Of a stretch of DNA of 43,435 nt, positions 9,055-17,879 are shown one piece after another. The position numbers and the translations under genes are program-made. Numbering within the stretch: the first letter of the stretch is position 1; each line of letters opens with the position of its first letter. This DNA comes from an uncultured beta proteobacterium (GTDB lineage: Bacteria > Pseudomonadota > Gammaproteobacteria > Burkholderiales > Burkholderiaceae_A): contig CACOBT010000010.1 in the NCBI GenBank assembly GCA_902625535.1, positions 1 through 43,435 of the forward strand, read 5' to 3'. The notes under the pieces were generated by a model. That model searched no databases, was not told the DNA's origin, and was given only the letters and a program-made list of their open reading frames with translations.

Positions 9055-9798
9055 TCAACCCATGTGAAGGCCACCATTCAAGGAGAAATCGGCGCCAGTT
9101 GCAAAACCACCATCTTTAGAGCATAGCCATGCCACGATGGATGCTATCTCTGCGGTATTTCCGAGTCTTTTAACTGGAATAGTATTAACAATCTTTTCTA
9201 ACACATCCGGTCGAATTTTTTTTACCATCTCGGTTCCAATGTAACCAGGTGAAACTGTGTTTACGGTTATACCTTTTGTTGCTAGTTCCTGCGCTAAAGA
9301 CATAGTAAAACCGTGTATACCAGCTTTAGCTGTAGAGTAGTTTGTCTGACCGAACTGGCCTTTTTGACCATTTACAGAAGAAATATTGATAATGCGTCCC
9401 CATTTTTTCTCAATCATACCGTTTACAACTTGTTTTGTAACATTAAAAAGGCTATTTAAATTAGTATCCATTACAACGCGCCACTGATCTAAATCCATCT
9501 TTGTAAATGTTGTATCTCTGGTGATTCCAGCATTATTTACAAGTATATCTACTTGTCCAATAGATTCTCTAACAATTTTAAAAGCTGATTTTGTTGACTC
9601 CCAATCTGAGACATTTCCGACGCTATGAAAAAAATCATACCCATCATTACGTTGTTCACTTAACCAAGAATCGACGTCTCTTTTTGGCCCACAACCTGCG
9701 ATTACAGTAAATCCCAGACTGTATAATTTTCTGCAAATCGCAGTTCCAATCCCACCCATGCCACCGGTGACATATGCAATTCTTTTTTCATCAGCCAT
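9055..9798 (-). CDS. phaB: Acetoacetyl-CoA reductase
   Basis: NADPH-dependent short-chain dehydrogenase reducing acetoacetyl-CoA to (R)-3-hydroxybutyryl-CoA, the monomer for PHB. The 247-aa sequence starts with the cofactor loop YVTGGMGGIGTAI (residues 9-21) and carries LVNNAGITRD. The catalytic Ser-Tyr-Lys set lies around Ser140/141, Tyr154 and Lys158 (NYSTAKAG). GYIGTEMV and the C-terminal GADFSLNGGLHMG match PhaB closely and separate it from FabG, whose ending differs. It sits 24 bp after phaC and 9 bp before phaR. Confidence 0.92.
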   Translation of the reverse strand: MADEKRIAYVTGGMGGIGTAICRKLYSLGFTVIAGCGPKRDVDSWLSEQRNDGYDFFHSVGNVSDWESTKSAFKIVRESIGQVDILVNNAGITRDTTFTKMDLDQWRVVMDTNLNSLFNVTKQVVNGMIEKKWGRIINISSVNGQKGQFGQTNYSTAKAGIHGFTMSLAQELATKGITVNTVSPGYIGTEMVKKIRPDVLEKIVNTIPVKRLGNTAEIASIVAWLCSKDGGFATGADFSLNGGLHMG

Positions 9799-9822
9799 AA
9801 AAACTCTTTCGGTGTTTAAATA

Positions 9823-11433
9823 TTAAAATTTTCTAGCAATTTCCCGAACATATCTACCAGGGGCTTTTTCAAGTTCTTTAAATTCCTTACTACCATATTT
9901 GCGCTGCCGGCGGACAAGTTTACCATTTTTTTTATTTAACCAATCATTCCAATCAAACCACCAACTACCTTTTACTTCTTTCGTACACTTATTCCAATCT
10001 GAAAATTCTATACCTGCAATTGTCCCAGAGTCTTTACTTATCCAATAACTTCGTTTATTTTTAGACGCAGGATTTATACATCCAGCAATATGACCACTAG
10101 CTCCCAAAACAAATCTTATTTTTCCTCCAAAAAGTCTGGCTGATGCAAAAGCTGATTTACAGGGAACGATATGGTCATCTTTCGCCCCCATCGCATATAC
10201 GGGACAATTTACTTCACTTAATTTTATTTTATGACCACATACTGTTAACCGATCAGCTATTCTTAGTCGATTTTCCAGATAGAAGTTTCTTAAATACCAG
10301 CAATAAAATGGTCCTGCCAAATTTGCGCTATCGCTATTCCAAAATAATAAATCAAAAGGTACAGGCTTTTCGCCTTTCAGATAATTGGCGACATAGTAAT
10401 TCCAAATAAGATCATCCGGTCGTAAAAATGAGAAAGTTGATGCTAACTCTGAGCCAGGCATAACTCCTTTTTTTCCTATTGTGTTTTCTCTCATTGCAAT
10501 TGAGTTCTCGTCAATGAAAATTTTTAATATGCCCGGGTCAGAGAATTCAAGAAGACTTGCCATTAAGGTGATTGAGTTAATGCTGTTTTTTTTCTGTTTT
10601 GTAAGAACACCTGCTGCACAACTTAATAGAGTTCCTCCAATACAAAACCCTAATGTATTAATTTTTTTTACTTTAGCAATTGCACAAACCTTTTCTACTG
10701 CAGAAATCACGCCATTGCTAATATAATCATCCCATGTTGATGAGCATTCCGGATCATTAACATTTTTCCAGGAGATAAGGAAAACCTGATTTTTATTTTC
10801 TAAGGCGAACTGTACCATAGAGTTTGTTTTTGTTAAGTCTAAAATATAAAATTTGTTAATACATGGCGGAACGAAAAGGATTGGCGTTTCTTTAACCTCG
10901 CTGTATTTATTTTTATACTGAATAAGTTGAAAAATTTCGTTTTGATATACTACAGCACCCTCTGATATGGCTAAATTTCTTCCTACCTCAAATGCTGTTT
11001 CATCAGTTTGCGATATTTTACCCTTGCTAATATCCGATAAAAAATTTTCTATACCGGACAAAACGCTTTGACCTTTGGTTTGGAAAAATTTTCGTTGAAC
11101 TTCCGGATTTGTCGCCATGAAATTTGCCGGAGATACAGTGCTTATATAATTTTCAAGAAAAAAATTCATTTTTTTTCTTTGTTCATTCTCCAGCGACATC
11201 TTTTCTGTCATATCAAACAAGGTCCTAGCATTCAACAAATAGGTTGCTGCAAAGGATGAGTATAGACCGGAACCAGTCCAATCATCGGAAGCAAAACGGC
11301 GATCATTGGCTAAAAGTTCTTGTGTTTTTTCGGGTTCTGACCAGATTTGAAAGAACTCGGAAAGATATTTTTCATGAATCTGCGCGAGGTCTTTAGGTGG
11401 TATAAATTCTTGTAATTTATTTTTTTTTTTCAT
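9823..11433 (-). CDS. phaC: Class I poly(3-hydroxyalkanoate) synthase
   Basis: PHB synthase polymerising (R)-3-hydroxybutyryl-CoA at the granule surface. At 536 aa it is slightly shorter than Ralstonia PhaC (about 590), mainly at the N-terminus. The alpha/beta-hydrolase core carries the lipase-like box GFCIGG with nucleophile Cys264, the general Asp in MGAKDDHIVP and the His in GASGHIAGCINP. PPCINKFYILDL and the C-terminal WFDWNDWL are class I signatures; no phaE subunit is needed or seen. It leads phaC-phaB-phaR and lies 46 bp after yfiH, so it may have its own promoter or be read through from rluD-yfiH. Confidence 0.93.
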   Translation of the reverse strand: MKKKNKLQEFIPPKDLAQIHEKYLSEFFQIWSEPEKTQELLANDRRFASDDWTGSGLYSSFAATYLLNARTLFDMTEKMSLENEQRKKMNFFLENYISTVSPANFMATNPEVQRKFFQTKGQSVLSGIENFLSDISKGKISQTDETAFEVGRNLAISEGAVVYQNEIFQLIQYKNKYSEVKETPILFVPPCINKFYILDLTKTNSMVQFALENKNQVFLISWKNVNDPECSSTWDDYISNGVISAVEKVCAIAKVKKINTLGFCIGGTLLSCAAGVLTKQKKNSINSITLMASLLEFSDPGILKIFIDENSIAMRENTIGKKGVMPGSELASTFSFLRPDDLIWNYYVANYLKGEKPVPFDLLFWNSDSANLAGPFYCWYLRNFYLENRLRIADRLTVCGHKIKLSEVNCPVYAMGAKDDHIVPCKSAFASARLFGGKIRFVLGASGHIAGCINPASKNKRSYWISKDSGTIAGIEFSDWNKCTKEVKGSWWFDWNDWLNKKNGKLVRRQRKYGSKEFKELEKAPGRYVREIARKF

Positions 11434-11479
11434 AATTTTCCAGGACTCTTAATACTGTACTGCTATATGTAGCTTTTTA

Positions 11480-12271
11480 TCAAGTTTTATTTTTAAAAAT
11501 AAGTGAAGCCTGCCTGCCCGTAACATTTTCTCGACGATAAGAGAAAAATAATTCATTATTCCTATAAGTGCATAGGTCATCTACATGAAATTGTGCTTGA
11601 TGTTCATAGGATTCAAGCACGGTCCTGATTTGGATCATAGCTATTTGTTTTATGTCCATAAAAATTCTTTTTCCACTCGATGTAAATGCAGTTTCAAATT
11701 CTATTTTATGTTTAATGAATTGATTTTTTAATTCAGGGTCAATCATATAGCATTCCTTGCTTATGCAGGGTCCTAACCAAATAAAAACATCGCCTTTTTT
11801 AGTTTTCTGTTCAAGTTTTTTAAAAAAATTAATAAAGAAAGACTCAATAATCCCATTCGTCAATCCTCTCCATCCACAATGTATTGCACCAATTACTTCT
11901 CCATGAAAACTGCTGACCAAAACAGGCAAACAGTCAGCTGTCATTATGACTGCGCCATGATTTTTTACAGAAGTGATACTAGAGTCCGCCACGGGTGTTT
12001 TAAACTTAAATTTTTTGTCGGCCAATTCAAAAAGTGTATCAATATCGCAAATTTCATTGCCATGTGTTTGCTCAAGCCAAACTGCTCTTAACTTTAATCG
12101 CTTAAGAAGCTTATTTCTATTTTTTTCCACAGATATGGGATCGTCGCCCACATTTTCAGCAAGATTAAAAGTCGAATAAGGGGATGAAGAATAACCACCT
12201 ACTCTAGTTGTATAAAATGCCTTAATGTTAGGAGGAAAAAAATCATTTATTTCGATGATGGATAATGACAT
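11480..12271 (-). CDS. pgeF: Multicopper-oxidase-fold YfiH/PgeF family protein
   Basis: DUF152/YfiH family of 263 aa. Escherichia coli YfiH (PgeF) is reported to clear misincorporated L-Ser from UDP-MurNAc peptidoglycan precursors, while related enzymes act as purine nucleoside phosphorylase/adenosine deaminase. The family's metal/active-site residues are present: His70 (EQTHGN), Cys114 (TADCLPVL) and His131/Cys132 (IHCGWRGLTNG). The start overlaps the rluD 3' end by 25 bp. The order rluD-yfiH-phaC is the conserved betaproteobacterial neighbourhood. The precise substrate in this organism is not determined by the sequence. Confidence 0.88.
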   Translation of the reverse strand: MSLSIIEINDFFPPNIKAFYTTRVGGYSSSPYSTFNLAENVGDDPISVEKNRNKLLKRLKLRAVWLEQTHGNEICDIDTLFELADKKFKFKTPVADSSITSVKNHGAVIMTADCLPVLVSSFHGEVIGAIHCGWRGLTNGIIESFFINFFKKLEQKTKKGDVFIWLGPCISKECYMIDPELKNQFIKHKIEFETAFTSSGKRIFMDIKQIAMIQIRTVLESYEHQAQFHVDDLCTYRNNELFFSYRRENVTGRQASLIFKNKT

Positions 12272-13224
12272 ATTCTTGCTTCATTAATCTGGTTTTTCAA
12301 ATCTGGTGGCAGTGACGCTGTGAATGCCATATCTTTTTTGTTTGCCGGATGCATGAAAGATAGAGAAAAGGCATGCAGTGCCTGCCTACCAATCACCATT
12401 GTTCTTGATGGGCGTGGAGAACCCCTTTTATACAGATTATCCCCGACAATGGGATGCCCAATGTCTTCCATGTGTACTCTTATTTGATGTGTCCTACCTG
12501 TATGTAAAACACACTCAACAAGAGTGACTCTTTTTCCTTCTAACCTTCCGAATTCAACTGGCGAAACGAAGGTATGAGCAAATCTTCCATTTTCTCGCTG
12601 GGAAACTCTAAACCGCAGGCGATTAACTCTATCACGCTCTATTCTCCTCTTAACTTCTATCTCTTTTTGTAATTCACCCCAAACTAGCGCCACGTAGCAC
12701 CTCTTTACACTTTTTTTCAAGATTTGTTCGGTAAGAGAAACATATGACAATTGATCTTTTGCCACAACGACTAGCCCCGTAGTGTCTTTGTCAAGGCGGT
12801 GTACAATTCCTGCACGCGGAAGTTTTCTTGATTCGGGATACTGGTATAGAAGTCCATTCAAAATAGTATTTTCATGGTTTCCGTTACCCGGATGCATCAC
12901 TAAATTCGCCGGTTTATTAATTACTAAGAGATTTTCATCCTCATATATCAAATTTAAGTCTAATTTTTTTGGTTTCAAACTAAAATCCTCTAACTCTGGA
13001 ATGTTAACCTCGACTATTTCTCCTGTTCTTGTTATGTGGCTTGGTTCAGTTTTAGCTCCATTGAGGAGAACGAATCCTGTATCAACAAGCTTTTTTATCC
13101 TTGTTCGAGATAAATTGTTTATTACTTCCGAAAGTAATAGATCTAACCTTTTGTTAGAATACGTATTTGTAATAACTATCGTAAAGTAGCCAATGTGATT
13201 ATAACCAGGACTTAATTTTTCCAT
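12247..13224 (-). CDS. rluD: 23S rRNA pseudouridine(1911/1915/1917) synthase
   Basis: RluD family enzyme of 325 aa modifying helix 69 of 23S rRNA. An S4 RNA-binding domain covers about residues 22-75 (KRLDLLLSEV, TRIKKLVDTGFVLLNG), followed by the RluA-type catalytic domain. The catalytic Asp is Asp145 in GIVHRLDKDTTGLVVVAK, and HTGRTHQIRVHMEDIGHPI is the second family motif. It is divergent from bamD with only 33 bp between start codons, so promoters must overlap the coding ends or be very compact. It overlaps yfiH by 25 bp. Confidence 0.93.
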   Translation of the reverse strand: MEKLSPGYNHIGYFTIVITNTYSNKRLDLLLSEVINNLSRTRIKKLVDTGFVLLNGAKTEPSHITRTGEIVEVNIPELEDFSLKPKKLDLNLIYEDENLLVINKPANLVMHPGNGNHENTILNGLLYQYPESRKLPRAGIVHRLDKDTTGLVVVAKDQLSYVSLTEQILKKSVKRCYVALVWGELQKEIEVKRRIERDRVNRLRFRVSQRENGRFAHTFVSPVEFGRLEGKRVTLVECVLHTGRTHQIRVHMEDIGHPIVGDNLYKRGSPRPSRTMVIGRQALHAFSLSFMHPANKKDMAFTASLPPDLKNQINEARICHYPSSK

Positions 13225-13257
13225 TACTATATAGGTGTATTAACTTTAAATTTCATA

Positions 13258-14130
13258 ATGTTAAACAGGAAAGTACCAATTTTAGCGTTATTTTTATTAT
13301 TTGGGTGCGCGTCTAACGACCTTGATAAGACCGATGGGTGGACAGCGCAAAGACTTTACCAAGAAGCGCGTTCTGAGTTGAGTGTGGGAAATTATGAAAC
13401 AGCAGTATCTACGTATCAAAAATTATCATCTAGATTTCCATTTGGAAAATTTGCCCAACAGGGTTCTCTTGATGTGGCATACGCTCATTGGAAGAATGGA
13501 GACTCTGGGCTCGCCCTCGCTAGTTTAGACCGGTATAACAAGTTGTACCCGAACCAGAAGGGTTCTGACTACGCACTTTATCTCCGAGGTTTAATTAACT
13601 TTAACGAGAATCAAACGCTTTTCAGTTCTATTACCGGAGAGGATATGGCGGAGCGGGATGCTGAAGCCGGTAGGGTTGCGTTTGCTTCTTTTAAAAAACT
13701 AGTGGAAATTTATCCTGGAAGTAGTTACGAGAAAGACGCCCTTCAACGTATGAGGTTCTTGCGTAATGTGTTAGCTGAAAATGAAGCGCATGTGGCGAGG
13801 TATTATATGCGCCGTAAAGCTTACATAGCGTCACTAAATCGGTGTAAAGTAATATTGAATCAATATCAAGGGACTCAGGCGGTAGAAGAAGCTCTTGCGG
13901 TTATGGTGTCTATTTATCAACAACTTGGTTTAGTAGGTCTATCAAATGATTCACTAGAAGTTCTAAAATTAAATTTTCCTGCTAGCCCATATCTGGCACA
14001 CCAATATGATCCATATGAGCGTGGCGGATTGCCAAAAAAGATCAGGCGTAAAACGAATACAACATGGAACGAATTCAACTTTGTCAAAAGTTTGAAGAAT
14101 TTAATACCTGAGGGGCTCATTGAAGATTAG
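13258..14130 (+). CDS. bamD: Outer membrane assembly lipoprotein BamD (ComL)
   Basis: Essential lipoprotein of the BAM complex that folds outer-membrane beta-barrels. The N-terminus is a lipoprotein signal peptide with lipobox LLFGC and lipidated Cys17. TPR-like helical repeats follow (LYQEARSELSVGNYETAVS, YQKLSSRFPFGKFAQQ, KKLVEIYPGSSY), typical of BamD. The 290-aa length is slightly longer than usual, from a basic tail after residue 260. It is divergent from rluD and its last 14 bases overlap the converging small exported-protein gene. The divergence from rluD is the standard arrangement in Beta- and Gammaproteobacteria. Confidence 0.92.
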   Translation: MLNRKVPILALFLLFGCASNDLDKTDGWTAQRLYQEARSELSVGNYETAVSTYQKLSSRFPFGKFAQQGSLDVAYAHWKNGDSGLALASLDRYNKLYPNQKGSDYALYLRGLINFNENQTLFSSITGEDMAERDAEAGRVAFASFKKLVEIYPGSSYEKDALQRMRFLRNVLAENEAHVARYYMRRKAYIASLNRCKVILNQYQGTQAVEEALAVMVSIYQQLGLVGLSNDSLEVLKLNFPASPYLAHQYDPYERGGLPKKIRRKTNTTWNEFNFVKSLKNLIPEGLIED

Positions 14131-14455
14131 TTTTATCTCTTCGATTCATCTTTTTTTGCCTTTTTGTTTCTCTGATCTTAGCGCGAAACGTTCTACGCTC
14201 TCTAAGAATTTCTTGATTTTTTAATTCAAAATCACGAATCCCGGTTTCATAGTCAATATCAAGCTTTTCAAGACATGTTCCTGAAAAAAACTTCGACAAA
14301 CATATGTCTTCTCTTTCAGATATTTCTTTCAAAAATTTTTGTTTTTCCTGACTAACTTGCTTGAGCTTATTTATAAATTTTTTCTCAGTCGAGCTTCCGT
14401 AAGCGTTGGTCTGTATACTAAAAACAAAAAAAATTAGAGAAATAATAAGTTTCAT
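14117..14455 (-). CDS. Small exported charged helical protein, function unknown
   Basis: 112-aa protein with a Sec-type signal peptide (MKLIISLIFFVFSIQTNAYG, probable cleavage about residue 18-20). The mature part is Lys/Glu/Arg-rich and predicted helical. Two cysteines nine residues apart (Cys52 and Cys61 in ICLSKFFSGTC) could form a periplasmic disulfide. It overlaps the zapE stop by 4 bp and is therefore co-translated with it. I recall similar small Cys-pair proteins next to zapE in other betaproteobacteria but cannot name a function. Its 3' end overlaps bamD in convergent orientation. Confidence 0.7.
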   Translation of the reverse strand: MKLIISLIFFVFSIQTNAYGSSTEKKFINKLKQVSQEKQKFLKEISEREDICLSKFFSGTCLEKLDIDYETGIRDFELKNQEILRERRTFRAKIRETKRQKKMNRRDKTNLQ

Positions 14456-15555
14456 ATGCCTACGGAAGTAATTTCGTGAAGTCTGCTTTTCGTTCTTTCA
14501 AAATCAATAGTCAACATTTTTTCGCAGAACAGGTTTTCAATACTAACACCGGCCGTCAGGATTAACTTCCTTTTTCTGTCGTAAATAATATCTACAAACC
14601 ACGTAAAACGAGTAGCTGCTGATAAATTTTCTCTTGTCAATATGGGGACCCTTTCAACAATAAAAGTATGGAATACGTCGCTCAAATCTAGATACTCTTC
14701 TTTGGATCGAAATGAGGAACATAAAGCATCAAATTTTAACCAACAAACATTCTCTGCCATAGCCACAACATTAATTTTCCTATTGGCAATACAGATGTAA
14801 TCGGCTGATTGAACTGGACCATTGGTAAGAGTATTGAATTGTGTCTGCAAAACCTGTTGGCATTTTTCATCGTGGGGAAAGTGATATTTCTGTTGTAACA
14901 TATTTTTGTTTTGAAACCGGAGACAACCAGGTTCGATATACCTTGCTCGTCTGTGGTCTGGTCCATCAGGGATATGAATTATTTCTAAAATTGATTTTAA
15001 GAACATTATTGCGGGAATAAAGCTTTCTCTCTGAAGACCATCTTTATATAAATCATCAGGAGGAAAGTTTGACGTGATCACGAATGAAACATTTAATTCA
15101 TTAAGAAATTTGAAAAGTGACTCAAAAATCATAGCATGAGCAATATCCTGCACATGAAATTCGTCAAAACATATTAAATGGTACCTTCCAGCGAGTTTTT
15201 TTGAAATTCTAAAGATAGGTTCTTTATATCCTTTTAAAATAGTGAGCTCTTCCTGGATATTTTGCATAAATTCATGGAAATGAATTCTTAATTTTTTTTT
15301 TACTGCAACAGATTCGTAAAAAATATCCATCAAAAATGTTTTTCCCCTTCCAACTCCACCGTAAATGTATAATCCTTTAGGAACTTCTGGATTACGAATT
15401 AAAAGTTTATTTTTTTTCTCGGTAAATTTGTCCCACTCAATACTGAGTTGGTAAAGAAAACCTAAAACATTTTTTTGGCCTTTGTCACTAGAGTAACCGT
15501 TTTTTTTAATTTCTTCCTCGTAACTCCCTAGAATAGTTTGGTTATCGTAACCCAA
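14452..15555 (-). CDS. zapE: Cell division ATPase ZapE (AFG1-like)
   Basis: AFG1/ZapE family P-loop ATPase of 367 aa. In E. coli ZapE associates with the Z-ring under stress; the mitochondrial homologue AFG1 works on respiratory complex quality control. Walker A is GGVGRGKT at residues 66-73 and Walker B is LICFDEFHVQD. Other family motifs are VTSNFPPDDLYKDGLQRESF (sensor region) and YICIANRKINVVA. It starts 18 bp after gltA ends on the same strand, so it may be co-transcribed with the sdh-gltA operon. Confidence 0.9.
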   Translation of the reverse strand: MGYDNQTILGSYEEEIKKNGYSSDKGQKNVLGFLYQLSIEWDKFTEKKNKLLIRNPEVPKGLYIYGGVGRGKTFLMDIFYESVAVKKKLRIHFHEFMQNIQEELTILKGYKEPIFRISKKLAGRYHLICFDEFHVQDIAHAMIFESLFKFLNELNVSFVITSNFPPDDLYKDGLQRESFIPAIMFLKSILEIIHIPDGPDHRRARYIEPGCLRFQNKNMLQQKYHFPHDEKCQQVLQTQFNTLTNGPVQSADYICIANRKINVVAMAENVCWLKFDALCSSFRSKEEYLDLSDVFHTFIVERVPILTRENLSAATRFTWFVDIIYDRKRKLILTAGVSIENLFCEKMLTIDFERTKSRLHEITSVGI

Positions 15556-15573
15556 TTTTATAATGTCATCAGG

Positions 15574-16884
15574 TTAACGAGTCTTCAACGATGGAACATC
15601 CCGTTTTATTGAGCCAACAAAAGACTGTCTCGGACGACCAATCTTATATTCGGTATCCGTTATCATTTCTTTCCACTGCGAAATCCAACCAATTGTACGG
15701 GCCAAAGCAAAGATACAAGTAAACATTTCCTTAGGTACACCCAAAGCCTTTAAAGTGATACCTGAATAAAAATCAACATTAGGATATAGCTTTCTGTCCA
15801 CAAAATATGTGTCTTCAAGAGCAATCTTTTCCAATGCAAGAGCTAACTTAAATAGAGGATCATTTTCTAGACCTAATTCCGCCAAAACCTGCCGACAGGT
15901 CTCTTGCATTATTTTAGCTCTGGGATCAAAATTTTTATAGACTCTATGACCGAATCCCATCAATCTGATTCCAGAGTCTTTATCTTTTACTTTTTGCATA
16001 AATTCACCAACTCTTTTAACACCCCCTTCTGCATGAATTTTCTCTAACATTTCGAGACAGGCTTGATTTGCCCCGCCATGAGCGGGACCCCACAGGCAAG
16101 CTATACCGCTTGCAACTGCTGCATACGGACTGGTTCCGGATGAGCCACAAAGCCGTACAGTCGACGTAGAGGCATTTTGTTCATGGTCAGCATGTAAGAT
16201 AAAAATTCTATCCAAAGCTCTCGTGAGAATCTTTTTTTCCTGGAATTCGCTTAAAGGGGTTCCGAACATCATTCGAAGAAAATTGCCTGTGTATGAGAGG
16301 TCTGAACGTGGAAACATAAAAGGTCTTCCTCTCGAGTAGGTATGGATCATAGCAATCAAGGTCGGCATTTTTGCTATAAGCCTGAGCAAGCTTAATTCGT
16401 GTTGCTCTTCAGAATTAACGTCTAAACTATCAGGATAAAAGGCCGCCATTCCCCCAATCAACCCCGTCAAGACAGCCATAGGATGGGCATTTCTAGGGTA
16501 ACCATTCATGAACTGTGCCATGGATTCATGCACAATTGAATATGATTTAACTAATTTTTCGAATTCCGCTTTTTGCGTTGCAGTTGGTAACTCACCATTT
16601 TGCAATAAAAAGCACACTTCTAAGAAATCACAATTTATTGCAAGTTGCTCTATGGGGTATCCACGATATAAAAGGATTCCCCTATCACCGTCGATATACG
16701 TGATATTCGACTGACAAGACGCGGTCGATAAAAATCCTGGATCATACGTAAATTTTCCGGTAGCCCTGTAGAGATTGCGTATGTCAATAACATCAGGACC
16801 TGCAGTTCCGACCAAAATTGGCAACACGACGGGCTCGCTTCCATCAGAGAAAGATATAGTAGCTTTCTTATCACCTACCACCAT
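15574..16884 (-). CDS. gltA: Citrate synthase (type II, hexameric-like)
   Basis: Condenses oxaloacetate and acetyl-CoA to citrate in the TCA cycle. The 436 aa and N-terminal beta domain (about 1-60) match the large NADH-sensitive type of Gram-negatives. Active-site segments are [32 protein letters not shown] (first catalytic His), [15 protein letters not shown] (second His) and YPNVDFYSG (catalytic Asp). It lies 26 bp after the sdhE stop, as the last TCA gene of sdhCDABE-gltA. An ATP-driven alternative citrate enzyme is not suggested. Confidence 0.95.
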   Translation of the reverse strand: MVVGDKKATISFSDGSEPVVLPILVGTAGPDVIDIRNLYRATGKFTYDPGFLSTASCQSNITYIDGDRGILLYRGYPIEQLAINCDFLEVCFLLQNGELPTATQKAEFEKLVKSYSIVHESMAQFMNGYPRNAHPMAVLTGLIGGMAAFYPDSLDVNSEEQHELSLLRLIAKMPTLIAMIHTYSRGRPFMFPRSDLSYTGNFLRMMFGTPLSEFQEKKILTRALDRIFILHADHEQNASTSTVRLCGSSGTSPYAAVASGIACLWGPAHGGANQACLEMLEKIHAEGGVKRVGEFMQKVKDKDSGIRLMGFGHRVYKNFDPRAKIMQETCRQVLAELGLENDPLFKLALALEKIALEDTYFVDRKLYPNVDFYSGITLKALGVPKEMFTCIFALARTIGWISQWKEMITDTEYKIGRPRQSFVGSIKRDVPSLKTR

Positions 16885-16910
16885 ATGCCTCCTTTTCTAC
16901 AGGTTACTAG

Positions 16911-17151
16911 TCAGCAAGATCTGAGTTTAGAAATTAAGGATTGCGTTTCAGGAGAACTAACTTCTTCACTTATCTCCTCCAAACCGAGTATTATATTGAG
17001 CAACTCATTGTCGGTCTTCTTGAGGAGCTCTTCCAAAGCCAACCATTCACCCTCAGTCAAATCCTTATCATGCTTTGAAAAAAACCGTGAAAGAATTATA
17101 TCATTTTCGAGGAGACCACGGCGAGCCCTCCAGGTAATTTTTTTTTTTCAT
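16911..17151 (-). CDS. sdhE: SdhE succinate dehydrogenase flavinylation factor, apparent frameshift at A-run
   Basis: SdhE/Sdh5 (DUF339) helps attach FAD covalently to SdhA. From the ATG at 17151, which overlaps the sdhB stop as TGATG, the frame enters a run of 11 A (17148-17138) and then reads a non-family frame. If the run were 10 A, a complete 79-aa protein ending at 16911 would result: MKKKITWRARRGLLENDIIL, then RFFSKHDKDLTEGEWLALEE. It contains the RGxxE motif (RRGLLEND) and the family's length. In the zero frame the SdhE phase is preceded directly by TGA with no ATG/GTG/TTG ahead of the motif. Either the A-count is a sequencing/assembly error, polymerase slippage restores the frame, or the gene is newly broken. 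Its position between sdhB and gltA is the conserved one. Confidence 0.8.
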
Positions 17152-17867
17152 CAAACGTTTCTTTTAACCATTATCTCTTTAATCTTACCAATCGCTTTTG
17201 TAGGGTTCAGCCCTTTGGGGCAAACATCCACGCAATTCATAATCGTGTGACACCTAAATAAGCGATAGGGGTCCTCTAAATTATCTAACCTTTCCAGAGT
17301 ACTCTCATCCCTACTATCGGCGATAAATCGATAAGCCTGTAATAGCCCGGCTGGACCGACAAATTTGTCAGGATTCCACCAAAAAGACGGGCAACTCGTA
17401 GAGCAGCACGCACAAAGGATACACTCATATAGCCCATCTAATTTTTCTCGCTCTTGCGGACTCTGTTTCCGCTCCTTTTCAGGAGGTTTAGAGGCGTTCT
17501 GTAAATATGGTTTTATGGATTCGTATTGCTTAAAAAATTGAGTCATATCCACTATCAAATCTCTTATTACCGGAAGCCCTGGCAACGGTTTGAGAACAAT
17601 CGGTTCCCTTAATTCGTTGAGATTTGTAATGCACGCCAGCCCATTTTTACCATTGATATTCATAGCATCCGAGCCGCACACGCCCTCCCTGCAAGATTTT
17701 CTTATTGCCACAGAGTCGTCGACTGTGCCCTTGATTTTCAATAAAGCATCTAACAACATGCGATCTGTCTCTTGAAGCTTAACCGTTAAATCTTGCATGT
17801 AAGGCTTTTCGTCTTTATCGGGATCATATCTAAATATCGAAAATTTAGCCTCTCTTACTGCAGTCAT
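17151..17867 (-). CDS. sdhB: Succinate dehydrogenase iron-sulfur subunit
   Basis: Electron-transfer subunit of complex II, 238 aa. The N-terminal ferredoxin domain holds the [2Fe-2S] cysteines ([20 protein letters not shown] then Cys). The C-terminal domain holds the [4Fe-4S] set in [16 protein letters not shown] and the [3Fe-4S]/[4Fe-4S] set in [17 protein letters not shown]. It moves electrons from FAD in SdhA to ubiquinone at SdhC/D. It starts 12 bp after sdhA and its stop overlaps the sdhE start codon by one base. Confidence 0.96.
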   Translation of the reverse strand: MTAVREAKFSIFRYDPDKDEKPYMQDLTVKLQETDRMLLDALLKIKGTVDDSVAIRKSCREGVCGSDAMNINGKNGLACITNLNELREPIVLKPLPGLPVIRDLIVDMTQFFKQYESIKPYLQNASKPPEKERKQSPQEREKLDGLYECILCACCSTSCPSFWWNPDKFVGPAGLLQAYRFIADSRDESTLERLDNLEDPYRLFRCHTIMNCVDVCPKGLNPTKAIGKIKEIMVKRNV

Positions 17868-17879
17868 ATGAACTCTCTC

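Noticed and set aside
16885..17250. 121-codon plus-strand open frame over the sdhB end and sdhE
   Set aside because: It is the antisense shadow of sdhE; the opposite strand gives a perfect SdhE sequence apart from the A-run.
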